Part shown: one piece after another, positions 51,771 to 60,063 of the stretch
How positions within the stretch are numbered: the first letter of the stretch is position 1
Layout of the letters: every line of letters begins with the position of its first letter
Origin: Pseudomonas peli
GTDB lineage: Bacteria; Pseudomonadota; Gammaproteobacteria; Pseudomonadales; Pseudomonadaceae
Assembly (NCBI RefSeq): GCF_900099645.1
Contig: NZ_FMTL01000001.1
Location: forward strand, 1,178,001 to 1,242,000
Length of the DNA stretch: 64,000 nucleotides
Direction: 5' to 3'
Notes under the pieces: generated by a model
Databases searched by the model: none
Told to the model about the DNA's origin: nothing
The model's input: only the letters and a program-made list of their open reading frames with translations
Position numbers and translations under genes: made by a program

Positions 51771-53054
51771 TTAAAGCTGGAGACCGCCGGCCATAATCGC
51801 CAGCGCACGCAGATCGCGATACCAGCGCTCGGCTGGATGTTCTTTGGTAAAGCCATGGCCGCCGAGCAGCTGCACGGCGTCGGTGCCAATCTTCATGGCC
51901 TTTTCGCTGCACAGCAGACGCGCCAGGTAGGCTTCGCGTTGGAACGACAAGCCCTGCTCGGCGCGCGAGCACGCGCGCCAGACCATCAGGCGCATGGCAT
52001 CAAGCTCCACGGCCATGTCTGCGACCATAAAGGCCACGCCCTGGCGATGGCTGATCGGCTCACCGAAGGCCACACGCTCGTTGCAATACGGCACCACATA
52101 ATCCAGCGCCGCCTGCGCCGTGCCCACGGCCAATGCGCACCACGCCAGCCCGGCATAATCGAGAAAACTCTGGTAGTTAAACTGCTCGGCGGCGAGACGC
52201 GCCTCAACCGGCACCTTGACCCCATTGAGCTGCACGCGCGCCGTGCTACCGGCTTTCAGCCCCATGGCCGGTTGCGGGCTGCGCTGCAGACCTTTGGCAC
52301 CGGCTTCGACGATAAACAGCGCAGGGCCGTCCGCCGCTTGCGCAGCGACAATCAGCTGGCTGGCGTCCAGCCCGCGCAGCACCAGGCTCTTCTCACCGCT
52401 GAGTACATAGTGTTTGCCGCGTTTACGCGCACGGGTCGCCAGCTTATGCGGATCAAACAGCGGCGTCGGTTCATTTACTGCAATAGCCATTACTGGCGCG
52501 GGCGCCTCGCCGACAAAGGCTGGCAGCCAGCGGGCCTGCTGCCCGGCATTGCCCCAACGGCGAATGCAGTTGGCCGCCGACAAGGGCACCAACAAAGCAG
52601 CGGCCAGGGACAAATCGCCCTTGCCCAGGGCCTCGGCAATCAATGCATTGCTCAATGTGGTGCGCTCACCGGCCATACCGCCCTGCGCCTCACTCACCGC
52701 GTAGTGCGTCAGCCCCAGCTCGTGCGCCTGATTGAGCAACGCGGCCGGCAGCGCAGCCTGTTCATCGGCATCGTGGGCGAGCGGGCGCAGTACTTCACTG
52801 GCGAAAGCCTCGAGCATCTCCACCAGCATCTGCTGCTCATCGGAGAGGGATAGATCGAACAGCGCATCCGGGTCAGCCGGACGCGGCAATTTGGCAGTTT
52901 TGCCCGCACGCTGCGCCGCCGCGCGAAAGCTCGCACGGCTGCCCGTGTAGATCAGTTTTTCGAAGGGTTTGCGCAGTTTCAAGCGGTCCGGCCAGTCAGC
53001 CTGGGCGACTCGATTCAACACTGCCAGGGCACGGCCCTGTAGGTCGGAACTCAT
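51771..53054 (-). CDS. Acyl-CoA dehydrogenase-like subunit without catalytic Glu
   Basis: A 427-residue acyl-CoA dehydrogenase fold. It has an extra ~60-residue N-terminal segment, then LSDEQQMLVEMLEAFASEVLRP, LGLTHYAVSEAQGGMAGERTT, YVLSGEKSLVLRG and GTDAVQLLGGHGFTKEHPAERWYRDLR. The protein stops at IMAGGLQL, where active relatives read I(Y/F)EGT, so Ala422 replaces the catalytic Glu. The final helices are missing. The gene immediately precedes a complete acyl-CoA dehydrogenase. GGAGTGAG precedes the ATG. A role as a partner subunit is inferred. Confidence 0.9.
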   Translation of the reverse strand: MSSDLQGRALAVLNRVAQADWPDRLKLRKPFEKLIYTGSRASFRAAAQRAGKTAKLPRPADPDALFDLSLSDEQQMLVEMLEAFASEVLRPLAHDADEQAALPAALLNQAHELGLTHYAVSEAQGGMAGERTTLSNALIAEALGKGDLSLAAALLVPLSAANCIRRWGNAGQQARWLPAFVGEAPAPVMAIAVNEPTPLFDPHKLATRARKRGKHYVLSGEKSLVLRGLDASQLIVAAQAADGPALFIVEAGAKGLQRSPQPAMGLKAGSTARVQLNGVKVPVEARLAAEQFNYQSFLDYAGLAWCALAVGTAQAALDYVVPYCNERVAFGEPISHRQGVAFMVADMAVELDAMRLMVWRACSRAEQGLSFQREAYLARLLCSEKAMKIGTDAVQLLGGHGFTKEHPAERWYRDLRALAIMAGGLQL

Positions 53055-53163
53055 GGCATCTCACTCCATACGGGGGATGCCAAGGATCATGCGCGCGGTC
53101 AGGACAAGCGCCTATGACCGCGCCGACGCGAATGGCTGGCAAAGCAGCCAGTCAGTGTGAGGG

Positions 53164-54585
53164 TTACTTGCTGCGGATCTTCTCGACGATGGCGGTGGTC
53201 GAGCTGTTTTCCACCAGCCCCAGCACGCGAACTTCGCCACCATAGGCGCGGACGATATCGCCGCCCACCACGCCCTCGATGCCGTAATCGCCACCCTTGA
53301 CCAGTACATCCGGCTTGACCGCCCGCAGCAGGTTTTCAGGGGTGTCTTCGCTGAAGCTCACCACCCAATCCACCGCGCCCAGCCCCGCCAGCACGGCCAT
53401 GCGGCGATCCACTGCGTTGATCGGCCGGCCCGGGCCTTTCAGGCGACTGACCGATGCATCGTCATTCACCGCCAACACCAGCCGATCCCCCTGAGCACGC
53501 GCCTGCTCCAGGTAGGTGACATGCCCGGCATGCAGGATGTCGAAGCAGCCATTGGTAAAGACAATCTTCTCGCCATGGGCGCGGGCGTCTTCGATGGCCA
53601 ACAACAGTTGATCGAGGCTCAGCACACCGCGCTCGGAGCCGGCATCACGCTGGATCGCGCGGCGCAGTTCTGGAGCGCTGATCGCGGCGGTACCAAGCTT
53701 GCCAACCACGATACCGGCAGCCAGGTTGGCCAGCGCCACCGCACAAGGCAGCTCCTCGCCCGCAGCCAGGCTGGCGGCCAGGGTGGAAATCACCGTATCG
53801 CCGGCACCGGTCACATCGAACACTTCACGGGCACGCGCCGGCAGATGCAGTGCCGGATGCTCCGGGCGTAGCAAGGTCATGCCGTGTTCGCCACGAGTCA
53901 CCAACAGCGCGCCCAGCTCCAGTTCCGCCATCAGGGAGGCGCCCTTGGCCACCAGTTCGGCCTCATCACGGCAATGGCCAACGATGGTTTCAAACTCGTG
54001 CAGGTTCGGTGTAATCAGGCTCGCACCGCGGTAGATGGAGAAATCCTTGCCCTTGGGATCGGCCAGCACGGTAATGCCCTTGCTGCGTGCCAACTGGACC
54101 AGTGCCTGGTGGTTCTGCAGTGCGCCTTTACCGTAATCAGAAAGAATCATCACTTTGATGCCGTCCAGTTGCGCTTCGACGCTCGCAACCAAAGCAGCGC
54201 TATCGGTACGGAACGGTTCTTCGAAATCCATGCGCAGCAACTGCTGATGACGGCTCATCACGCGTAGTTTGACGATGGTCGGCTGGTCTTTGATCGCCTG
54301 AAAGAAGGTCTTTACGCCAACTGCCTGCAGGCTGTTGCGCAGACTTGCAGCAGCTTCATCCTCACCGGTCACGCCAAGCAAGGTAGCCGGTGCACCGAGG
54401 GCGGCAATGTTCAGCGCGACGTTGGCCGCGCCGCCCGGTCGGTCTTCAATCTGCTCGACCTTAACCACGGGCACCGGCGCTTCCGGCGATATCCGCGAAG
54501 TGCCGCCATGCCAATAACGATCGAGCATGACATCGCCCACCACTAGAACGGCAGCCTGGTCGAAACGCGGCATGGACACTTTCAT
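53164..54585 (-). CDS. hldE: Bifunctional heptose kinase/adenylyltransferase
   Basis: HldE makes ADP-D-glycero-manno-heptose for the LPS inner core. The 473-residue fusion has an N-terminal ribokinase-type domain (about 1-320; [30 protein letters not shown]) and a C-terminal nucleotidyltransferase domain with [20 protein letters not shown] (HxGH) and GYKGPGRP-type [12 protein letters not shown]. The ATG at 54585 ([25 protein letters not shown]) has GGAG five bases upstream. It lies 64 bases after dnpA on the same strand. Confidence 0.97.
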   Translation of the reverse strand: MKVSMPRFDQAAVLVVGDVMLDRYWHGGTSRISPEAPVPVVKVEQIEDRPGGAANVALNIAALGAPATLLGVTGEDEAAASLRNSLQAVGVKTFFQAIKDQPTIVKLRVMSRHQQLLRMDFEEPFRTDSAALVASVEAQLDGIKVMILSDYGKGALQNHQALVQLARSKGITVLADPKGKDFSIYRGASLITPNLHEFETIVGHCRDEAELVAKGASLMAELELGALLVTRGEHGMTLLRPEHPALHLPARAREVFDVTGAGDTVISTLAASLAAGEELPCAVALANLAAGIVVGKLGTAAISAPELRRAIQRDAGSERGVLSLDQLLLAIEDARAHGEKIVFTNGCFDILHAGHVTYLEQARAQGDRLVLAVNDDASVSRLKGPGRPINAVDRRMAVLAGLGAVDWVVSFSEDTPENLLRAVKPDVLVKGGDYGIEGVVGGDIVRAYGGEVRVLGLVENSSTTAIVEKIRSK

Positions 54586-54649
54586 AAACACTCCAGAAAC
54601 GGCAGAACAGATTGCCGCGGATCATAACATTGGTAGGCCACTACGCTGG

Positions 54650-56050
54650 CTAGCCGCCGAGCGTACGCACCCAGAACAGTTCATGGCGGCGCACCGCCTT
54701 GCGGAAGAATTCGTCTTCACCGGTGGCAGGCCAACGCCGCCCTACCAGCGCACGCTGAATCCAGCGGCGGATGCGCCGCTTAAACGGCAACGGGCCTTGT
54801 AAATCGTGCTGCATGGCCAGCGCCATGGCTTTATCCCGCTGCTGCGCGGCATCCAGGTACGGACTCCACAGGCCATCGGCCGGCAATACCTCGATAGCCG
54901 GCGGCAAGGCGATACCAAACCCGGCCGGCCCCATGGGCCAACGGTCGTTGTCGTGCAGGTGATTGGCGTACAGCAGCAGGGTTTTCGGCTTCCAACTGCT
55001 CAGCTCAATCGCCTCTAGCAGCGCCTGAGTACTGGCGACGTGGTCGCTGTGCGGGTCCAGCTGCGGGTGCGGCGTGACGACGACCTCGGGCTGGTAGTGC
55101 TCAAGCGCCGCCACCAAGTCCGCCAGCAGATTGCGCCAGCTGGGCACACCATCGGCATCACCGGGCAACGGCAGGGCATTGTTTCCCCGCACGCTACGAA
55201 TATCCGCTTCACCGGACTCACGCGAACCAAATACTTGCTCAGGCTGCACCTGCATCGCCGGCAACTGCAGGCAGTAGTAGCCAAGCTGCAGGCACTGGCT
55301 TTGCGGCACACCGCCCCACAGCGGTACCGCCAGGCTGTCCCAGGCACGCAAGCGACCCTTGAGCTGAGCGGCAGTCGCTTTATCCAACCCCAGGGACTGG
55401 TAAGCCTCGGCCTCAATTTCGCCCTGAGTCAGGGTCAGGATGCTGACCTCACGCGCCAGGCTGTACAGGCCAAACGCGGCCAGTTCGGCATCGTCGGCGT
55501 GCGGCGCGATAATCATCAAACGCTGCTCGGCATAGTCCGGGTTGCGCTGTACATGGAGTGTGACAAGCGGATCCAGGCGACAAAAACGGCCACGCAGAGA
55601 CAGCTTGCCTTGCGCCAATAATTCGCCCTGCCCGGACAGATTCAGATAACGCCGCCCGTTCACGCCACGCTCAAAATCCTGACGATCATTGCCAATCAGC
55701 ACATAAGGATCGAGCCAACGGCCCAGCCAGCTGGCGTTTATGTGCACTTGCAGAATCAGGGTATCCGCCGCCTCCAGTTCGCCTTCCAGCCTCACGTAGC
55801 CGGCATCAATGCGACCTTTTATGGCGCGGGTCGACTCGGAAAAGGCATAGCTGTAATCATCGCAGGGCGAATAGAACAGGTGGTCGGCAAACCAGGCCTC
55901 ATGCGCTACCCAGCCCACCAACATAAGAATTGGCACCCACCACCAAGCTGCCAGAATACCGATCAGGGCCAACACAACAAGGGCCAACAGCAACGCGATA
56001 CGCTTTTGTCGGCGATGGCGCTTGAGCAGGATCTGTTTACGGGCAGACAT
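54650..56050 (-). CDS. dnpA: PIG-L family de-N-acetylase (DnpA-like)
   Basis: A 466-residue membrane-anchored PIG-L deacetylase. Two hydrophobic helices lie near residues 16-50. A beta-rich domain with WLGRWLDPYVLIGNDRQDFERG follows, then the zinc deacetylase core with APHADDAELAAFG (about residue 186) and VTPHPQLDPHSDHVAS. From memory P. aeruginosa DnpA (PA5002) lies in the LPS core cluster and affects fluoroquinolone tolerance; a GlcNAc-type substrate in the core is inferred. It begins 2 bases after mig-14. Confidence 0.85.
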   Translation of the reverse strand: MSARKQILLKRHRRQKRIALLLALVVLALIGILAAWWWVPILMLVGWVAHEAWFADHLFYSPCDDYSYAFSESTRAIKGRIDAGYVRLEGELEAADTLILQVHINASWLGRWLDPYVLIGNDRQDFERGVNGRRYLNLSGQGELLAQGKLSLRGRFCRLDPLVTLHVQRNPDYAEQRLMIIAPHADDAELAAFGLYSLAREVSILTLTQGEIEAEAYQSLGLDKATAAQLKGRLRAWDSLAVPLWGGVPQSQCLQLGYYCLQLPAMQVQPEQVFGSRESGEADIRSVRGNNALPLPGDADGVPSWRNLLADLVAALEHYQPEVVVTPHPQLDPHSDHVASTQALLEAIELSSWKPKTLLLYANHLHDNDRWPMGPAGFGIALPPAIEVLPADGLWSPYLDAAQQRDKAMALAMQHDLQGPLPFKRRIRRWIQRALVGRRWPATGEDEFFRKAVRRHELFWVRTLGG

Positions 56051-56052
56051 GA

Positions 56053-56949
56053 TTACACCTGATAAACCGCAACGCGGTTACACCAGCGATCTTTGTATTC
56101 GCGATCAGCCCGGCCAAAGGAATAACGCAGGGGCTTACCCAGCGCGCGCGCCTCGCTCCAGGCAGTCTGCGTATTGATAAAACTCAGCACGCTGCCAGGG
56201 CTGAATTCGCGGTTTTGCGGATCAACCCCACCGTTGATGTATTCCAGACTGACCCACTTCGGCGCCTCGACGCGATACAGCACTTGAATCGCCACCGGCT
56301 TGTCGTTCAGATAAATCAGCGAGCCGGTCATAAAGTCGCGCATCAGGCTGAACACCTCCGTCAGATGCGCCTTTCCGGTGGCCTCAAAGCCCCAGCGTCG
56401 TTGAAACAGATCGGCATAAATCAGCGCCTGCTCGGCAGCGGAAAGCTCCAGCATCGGCCGAATCACTCCGCCCGCCTCTTCCAGCAAACGCTGCTCGCGA
56501 CGCTGGTTGTAGCGAAACTTCTTGCTGTATTCCTCAGGTTCACGGGCCAAGGCCAGGCCCTCGGGCTGCTCACGCAGCGTGCTGATCGCACCGGCATTCA
56601 GCATTGAGATATAGCGACCGCGATGACGCAGCGAGACCTTGGCTGACGGCGCTGCCGGAAGAATTAACTCCGCATTACCCAGGTCGAACAGGCCGCGTTT
56701 ACCCTGCTGTTTGAGCACATCCTTGGACAGCGCCAGATGCCGCCCCCAAGTCGGAATCGCCGCCTGCAACTCCCCGCCCGAAAACCAGCCCAGGTAGCGC
56801 ACAGCAATCCCCGCCAGGTCAGATAACCGCTCCAGCACCTGCGGATGAGTGGCAACACTGCCACCGAAATGCTTCCAGGCTTCGGCATAAGCAGCCGCAT
56901 CAATCGACGCCCAGCCTCGTTCACGCCAGACACGCAGATGGTTGAGCAT
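56053..56949 (-). CDS. mig-14: Mig-14 family protein
   Basis: A 298-residue protein of the Mig-14 family, linked to resistance to antimicrobial peptides in Salmonella and Pseudomonas. FRYNQRREQRLLEEAGG, YADLFQRRWGFEATGKAHL, LIYLNDKPVAIQVLYRVEAP and RYSFGRADREYKDRWCN are characteristic and resemble a GNAT/FemAB-type acyltransferase fold. Its ATG overlaps the msbA stop by one base (TGATG) and dnpA begins 2 bases later, so it is inside one LPS operon. Confidence 0.87.
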   Translation of the reverse strand: MLNHLRVWRERGWASIDAAAYAEAWKHFGGSVATHPQVLERLSDLAGIAVRYLGWFSGGELQAAIPTWGRHLALSKDVLKQQGKRGLFDLGNAELILPAAPSAKVSLRHRGRYISMLNAGAISTLREQPEGLALAREPEEYSKKFRYNQRREQRLLEEAGGVIRPMLELSAAEQALIYADLFQRRWGFEATGKAHLTEVFSLMRDFMTGSLIYLNDKPVAIQVLYRVEAPKWVSLEYINGGVDPQNREFSPGSVLSFINTQTAWSEARALGKPLRYSFGRADREYKDRWCNRVAVYQV

Positions 56950-58790
56950 CAGGTGTTCGGCCCCACGCTGACATCATCAGCCTCAACAAAGTCCCGAGCA
57001 TGCAACCGCGCATAGTAGCCATTCAACGCCAGCAACTCGCTGTGCGTACCACGCTCGACAATATGCCCCTGATCCATCACGAGGATCAGATCAGCCTTCT
57101 CGATGGTGCTTAGACGGTGTGCAATGACCAGAGTAGTACGCCCCTTCATAACCTCATCTAGAGCACCCTGGATATGTCGCTCAGACTCGGTATCCAGCGC
57201 AGACGTGGCCTCGTCAAGAATCAGTATCGGTGCATTCTTCAGCAGTGCGCGAGCGATCGCCAAGCGCTGACGCTGGCCACCTGAAAGCAGCACGCCGTTC
57301 TCACCAACAAGGGTGTCATAACCTTGCGGCAGCTTCTCAATAAACTCGGCAGCATAAGCGGCTTCGGCAGCCTTGCGTACCGCCTCCAGCGGAGCTCCAG
57401 CCAGATCACCATAGGCGATGTTGTTGGCCACACTGTCGTTAAACAGGGTGACATGCTGGGTCACTAAAGCAATGTGCCGGCGTAGGTTGAGCAGCCTGTA
57501 GTCCTCGACATCTACTCCATCAAGCAGGATCTGCCCCTGCTCATGGTGGTAGAAGCGCGGAATAAGGTTGGCCAACGTTGACTTTCCACTGCCTGAACGC
57601 CCTACCAGCGCCACCATCTGGCCAGGCTCGACGGCAAAGGTGATATTGCTCAGTACCGGTTTTTCCGAACCGAGGTAACTGAAACTCAGGTCACGCACCT
57701 CGAGACGACCACTGATGCACTCGCGTTCCTGGGTTCCACCATCTGTCTCGGGGGTCTCATCGAGTTGCTCGAAGATACTCTCGGCACCGGCCACACCCTT
57801 CTGGATGGTCGAGCTGACTTCCGAAAGCTGGCGAATAGGCTTGGGCAGCAGCCCGGCCAGAGTGATATAGGCGATCAGATCGCCCGCGCTGGCATCGCCG
57901 CGCAACAACAACACCAGGAACATCAGCACCGCCATGGCGCTGTAAATCACCAGCTGCAGCGAAGGGGTATAGACCGCATTGGTCTTGACCATCTTCAACT
58001 GCTTGATCTTGTTTTCCTCACTAGCCTCGGCAAAGCGCTGACGCTCGTAATCCTCGCCGCCGAAGCTACGCACCACACGATAGCCCTGTATGGTTTCCGA
58101 GGCCACATGGGTGACATCCCCCATAGACACCTGGATCTTCTTGCTCTGCTTGCGAAACTTCTTGCTGGTGCTGACTACCATCAGCCCAATGATCGGCAGA
58201 ATTGCCAACATCACCAGGGTCAACTGCCAGTTCATCCACAGCAGGGTCGCAAACAGGAACACCACTGTCATGCCTTCACGCACAACTACCTTGATCGCAT
58301 CGGTGGCCGCGCCAGTCACCATAGTTACGTTGTAGGTAATACGCGAAATCAGATGGCCGGAGTTATTGTTGTCAAAATAACGGTTGGGCAAGGTCAGCAG
58401 ATTGCAAAACAGGGCGTTACGCAGATCCTGAACCAATCCCAGCGACACCTTGGCCAAGAAATAGTTGCCAAGAAAGGAACCTACACCCTGCCACAGTGCA
58501 ATCACCACAATCAGTAACGGCACCGTCTGCAAAAGTTTTAAGTGGGCCAACCAGGGGGCATGCTCCAGCAGCCACGGCATCCCCGCAAACAAACTCGCCT
58601 CGGGATTACTCAGACCATCAACGAAGTACTTAAGTATGTAACCGAGCATCGGCTGGGTGGAGGCGAAGATCAGGAAACCCAAAATACTGATGGAAAAAAG
58701 CCCCCAATAGGGGATGACATAGCGCAGCAACCGAAAGTAAATGCCAAGGCTGGATGCTTCTGACCCGGAATCATATCGAGCTTCGTTCAT
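56949..58790 (-). CDS. msbA: Lipid A export ABC transporter MsbA
   Basis: MsbA flips lipid A-core across the inner membrane. The 613-residue half-transporter has a six-helix membrane domain (about 20-320). The ATPase domain has Walker A GRSGSGKST, signature LSGGQRQRLAIARALL, Walker B ILILDEATSALD and the H-loop in VIAHRLSTIEKAD. The ATG at 58790 overlaps the waaL stop by 4 bases (ATGA). Confidence 0.96.
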   Translation of the reverse strand: MNEARYDSGSEASSLGIYFRLLRYVIPYWGLFSISILGFLIFASTQPMLGYILKYFVDGLSNPEASLFAGMPWLLEHAPWLAHLKLLQTVPLLIVVIALWQGVGSFLGNYFLAKVSLGLVQDLRNALFCNLLTLPNRYFDNNNSGHLISRITYNVTMVTGAATDAIKVVVREGMTVVFLFATLLWMNWQLTLVMLAILPIIGLMVVSTSKKFRKQSKKIQVSMGDVTHVASETIQGYRVVRSFGGEDYERQRFAEASEENKIKQLKMVKTNAVYTPSLQLVIYSAMAVLMFLVLLLRGDASAGDLIAYITLAGLLPKPIRQLSEVSSTIQKGVAGAESIFEQLDETPETDGGTQERECISGRLEVRDLSFSYLGSEKPVLSNITFAVEPGQMVALVGRSGSGKSTLANLIPRFYHHEQGQILLDGVDVEDYRLLNLRRHIALVTQHVTLFNDSVANNIAYGDLAGAPLEAVRKAAEAAYAAEFIEKLPQGYDTLVGENGVLLSGGQRQRLAIARALLKNAPILILDEATSALDTESERHIQGALDEVMKGRTTLVIAHRLSTIEKADLILVMDQGHIVERGTHSELLALNGYYARLHARDFVEADDVSVGPNT

Positions 58791-59977
58791 AGACAACTCG
58801 CAACAGTAGGTGACATCGCAGCAGGGCTATCTTTTTCACGTCGTGCATTCAACGCCATCACCAAACCAATCGGCAGCCACACCACAAACCACTCAGCCCT
58901 GGGCGTTTCCCACTGACTGCCTGTATCGAACTGCAAAGCGACCACGGCAACCAGTAACGTGCCAAGCGCCAACTGCCCCTCTCTGGTTCGTCGCTTGGAC
59001 CATGCAGAAAAAAACGCAAGAAGCCAGACCCCCACCCAGAGCAAAAAGCCCACTCCGCCCAGCTCAATACCCGTGTGAGTGAAACTATTGTGGGCATGAT
59101 CGAAGCCTGCCGAAAAGTTATACGGCACGACTCGATAATCCGAGCCGACCCCCACTCCTAACACTGGGTTTTTCACGATCATATCTAGGCTCTCCAGAAA
59201 AATGTCCAGGCGATAAGATGTCCCGCGCGCCATCAGAATAGGCTCGAAAAAGATAAATCCCATACTCACACCACCTAACGCCAGAGCACAGATCAGCAAG
59301 GCATAACGGCGCTCGACACTCAGCAACGACATCGCGCAAAGGCCCACTACCAAAGCCAGTAATGCGCCTCGACTCTGCCCCATTGCAACGAACGAAACCC
59401 CCATTACCATCAACAAAGCCCAGAGCAGGCGTGCCCACCATTTTTTTGGATAAAAGCGACTTCCCCACACGACCGCCAGAGCTATCACATACCCCCCCAA
59501 TATAGGATGTCCAATTTGTCCTATTCCCCATAAACGCTCGGTAAATGCGTGCATACCTACAATGTAATAGAGATAGAAACTCACAGGAAAAGCCAAAACA
59601 AGTAGAACGAAAGAAAAACCAAGTGACTTCCATATAGCCTGCTGCCTGTTCAGCCCCAGCAAGGTCATAGCGCACAAGAAAAGTCCTACATAGAATACTC
59701 GCTTCAATTCACGACCAATATCCTCAGACAGGCTCCAGAACACACTTAAGCAAGCCCATATCAGGAAAGCCCCAATTAAGAGAGAGAGCACGCGCTGCTG
59801 CAACCAAGCCTTCAGCAACTGAACGCGTAAAACAAACATGCACACAAATACCGGCAACCAAAGCAGCAAAACCAGCCCTTGCTGATAAAACTTATTACTA
59901 GGTGCCCAAGCAATACCCACAAGAAACCAGAAAAACCCAAGTACTAACATGTTCAATGCAAAATCAATACGCTTCAC
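58787..59977 (-). CDS. waaL: O-antigen ligase family protein
   Basis: A 396-residue membrane protein with about 12 helices and the Wzy_C-type loop GVGVGSDYRVVPYNFSAGFDHAHNSF, whose DHAHNSF contains the His needed in ligases. O-antigen ligases join undecaprenyl-linked O-polysaccharide to lipid A-core in the periplasm. Position directly before msbA supports WaaL over an O-antigen polymerase. The GTG at 59977 (MKRIDFALNMLVLG) has GAGG five bases upstream. The base composition is lower in G+C than the flanking core genes. Confidence 0.85.
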   Translation of the reverse strand: MKRIDFALNMLVLGFFWFLVGIAWAPSNKFYQQGLVLLLWLPVFVCMFVLRVQLLKAWLQQRVLSLLIGAFLIWACLSVFWSLSEDIGRELKRVFYVGLFLCAMTLLGLNRQQAIWKSLGFSFVLLVLAFPVSFYLYYIVGMHAFTERLWGIGQIGHPILGGYVIALAVVWGSRFYPKKWWARLLWALLMVMGVSFVAMGQSRGALLALVVGLCAMSLLSVERRYALLICALALGGVSMGFIFFEPILMARGTSYRLDIFLESLDMIVKNPVLGVGVGSDYRVVPYNFSAGFDHAHNSFTHTGIELGGVGFLLWVGVWLLAFFSAWSKRRTREGQLALGTLLVAVVALQFDTGSQWETPRAEWFVVWLPIGLVMALNARREKDSPAAMSPTVASCL

Positions 59978-60063
59978 GTCCACCTCAAAAACTCAAAAAT
60001 CACATCGAGCCGGTTCAAGCACGAACAAGAAAACGCCCTGAACCATTACGGTTCTGAATACGC

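Noticed and set aside
53133..53150. TGGCTG/CAGCCA hairpin after hldE as a terminator
   Set aside because: Only six base pairs and no T-run on the minus strand; too weak to call.
60040..60054. GAACC-ATTAC-GGTTC hairpin between the acyltransferase and waaL as a terminator
   Set aside because: Only a five-base stem and a poor T-tract; the two genes may well be co-transcribed.
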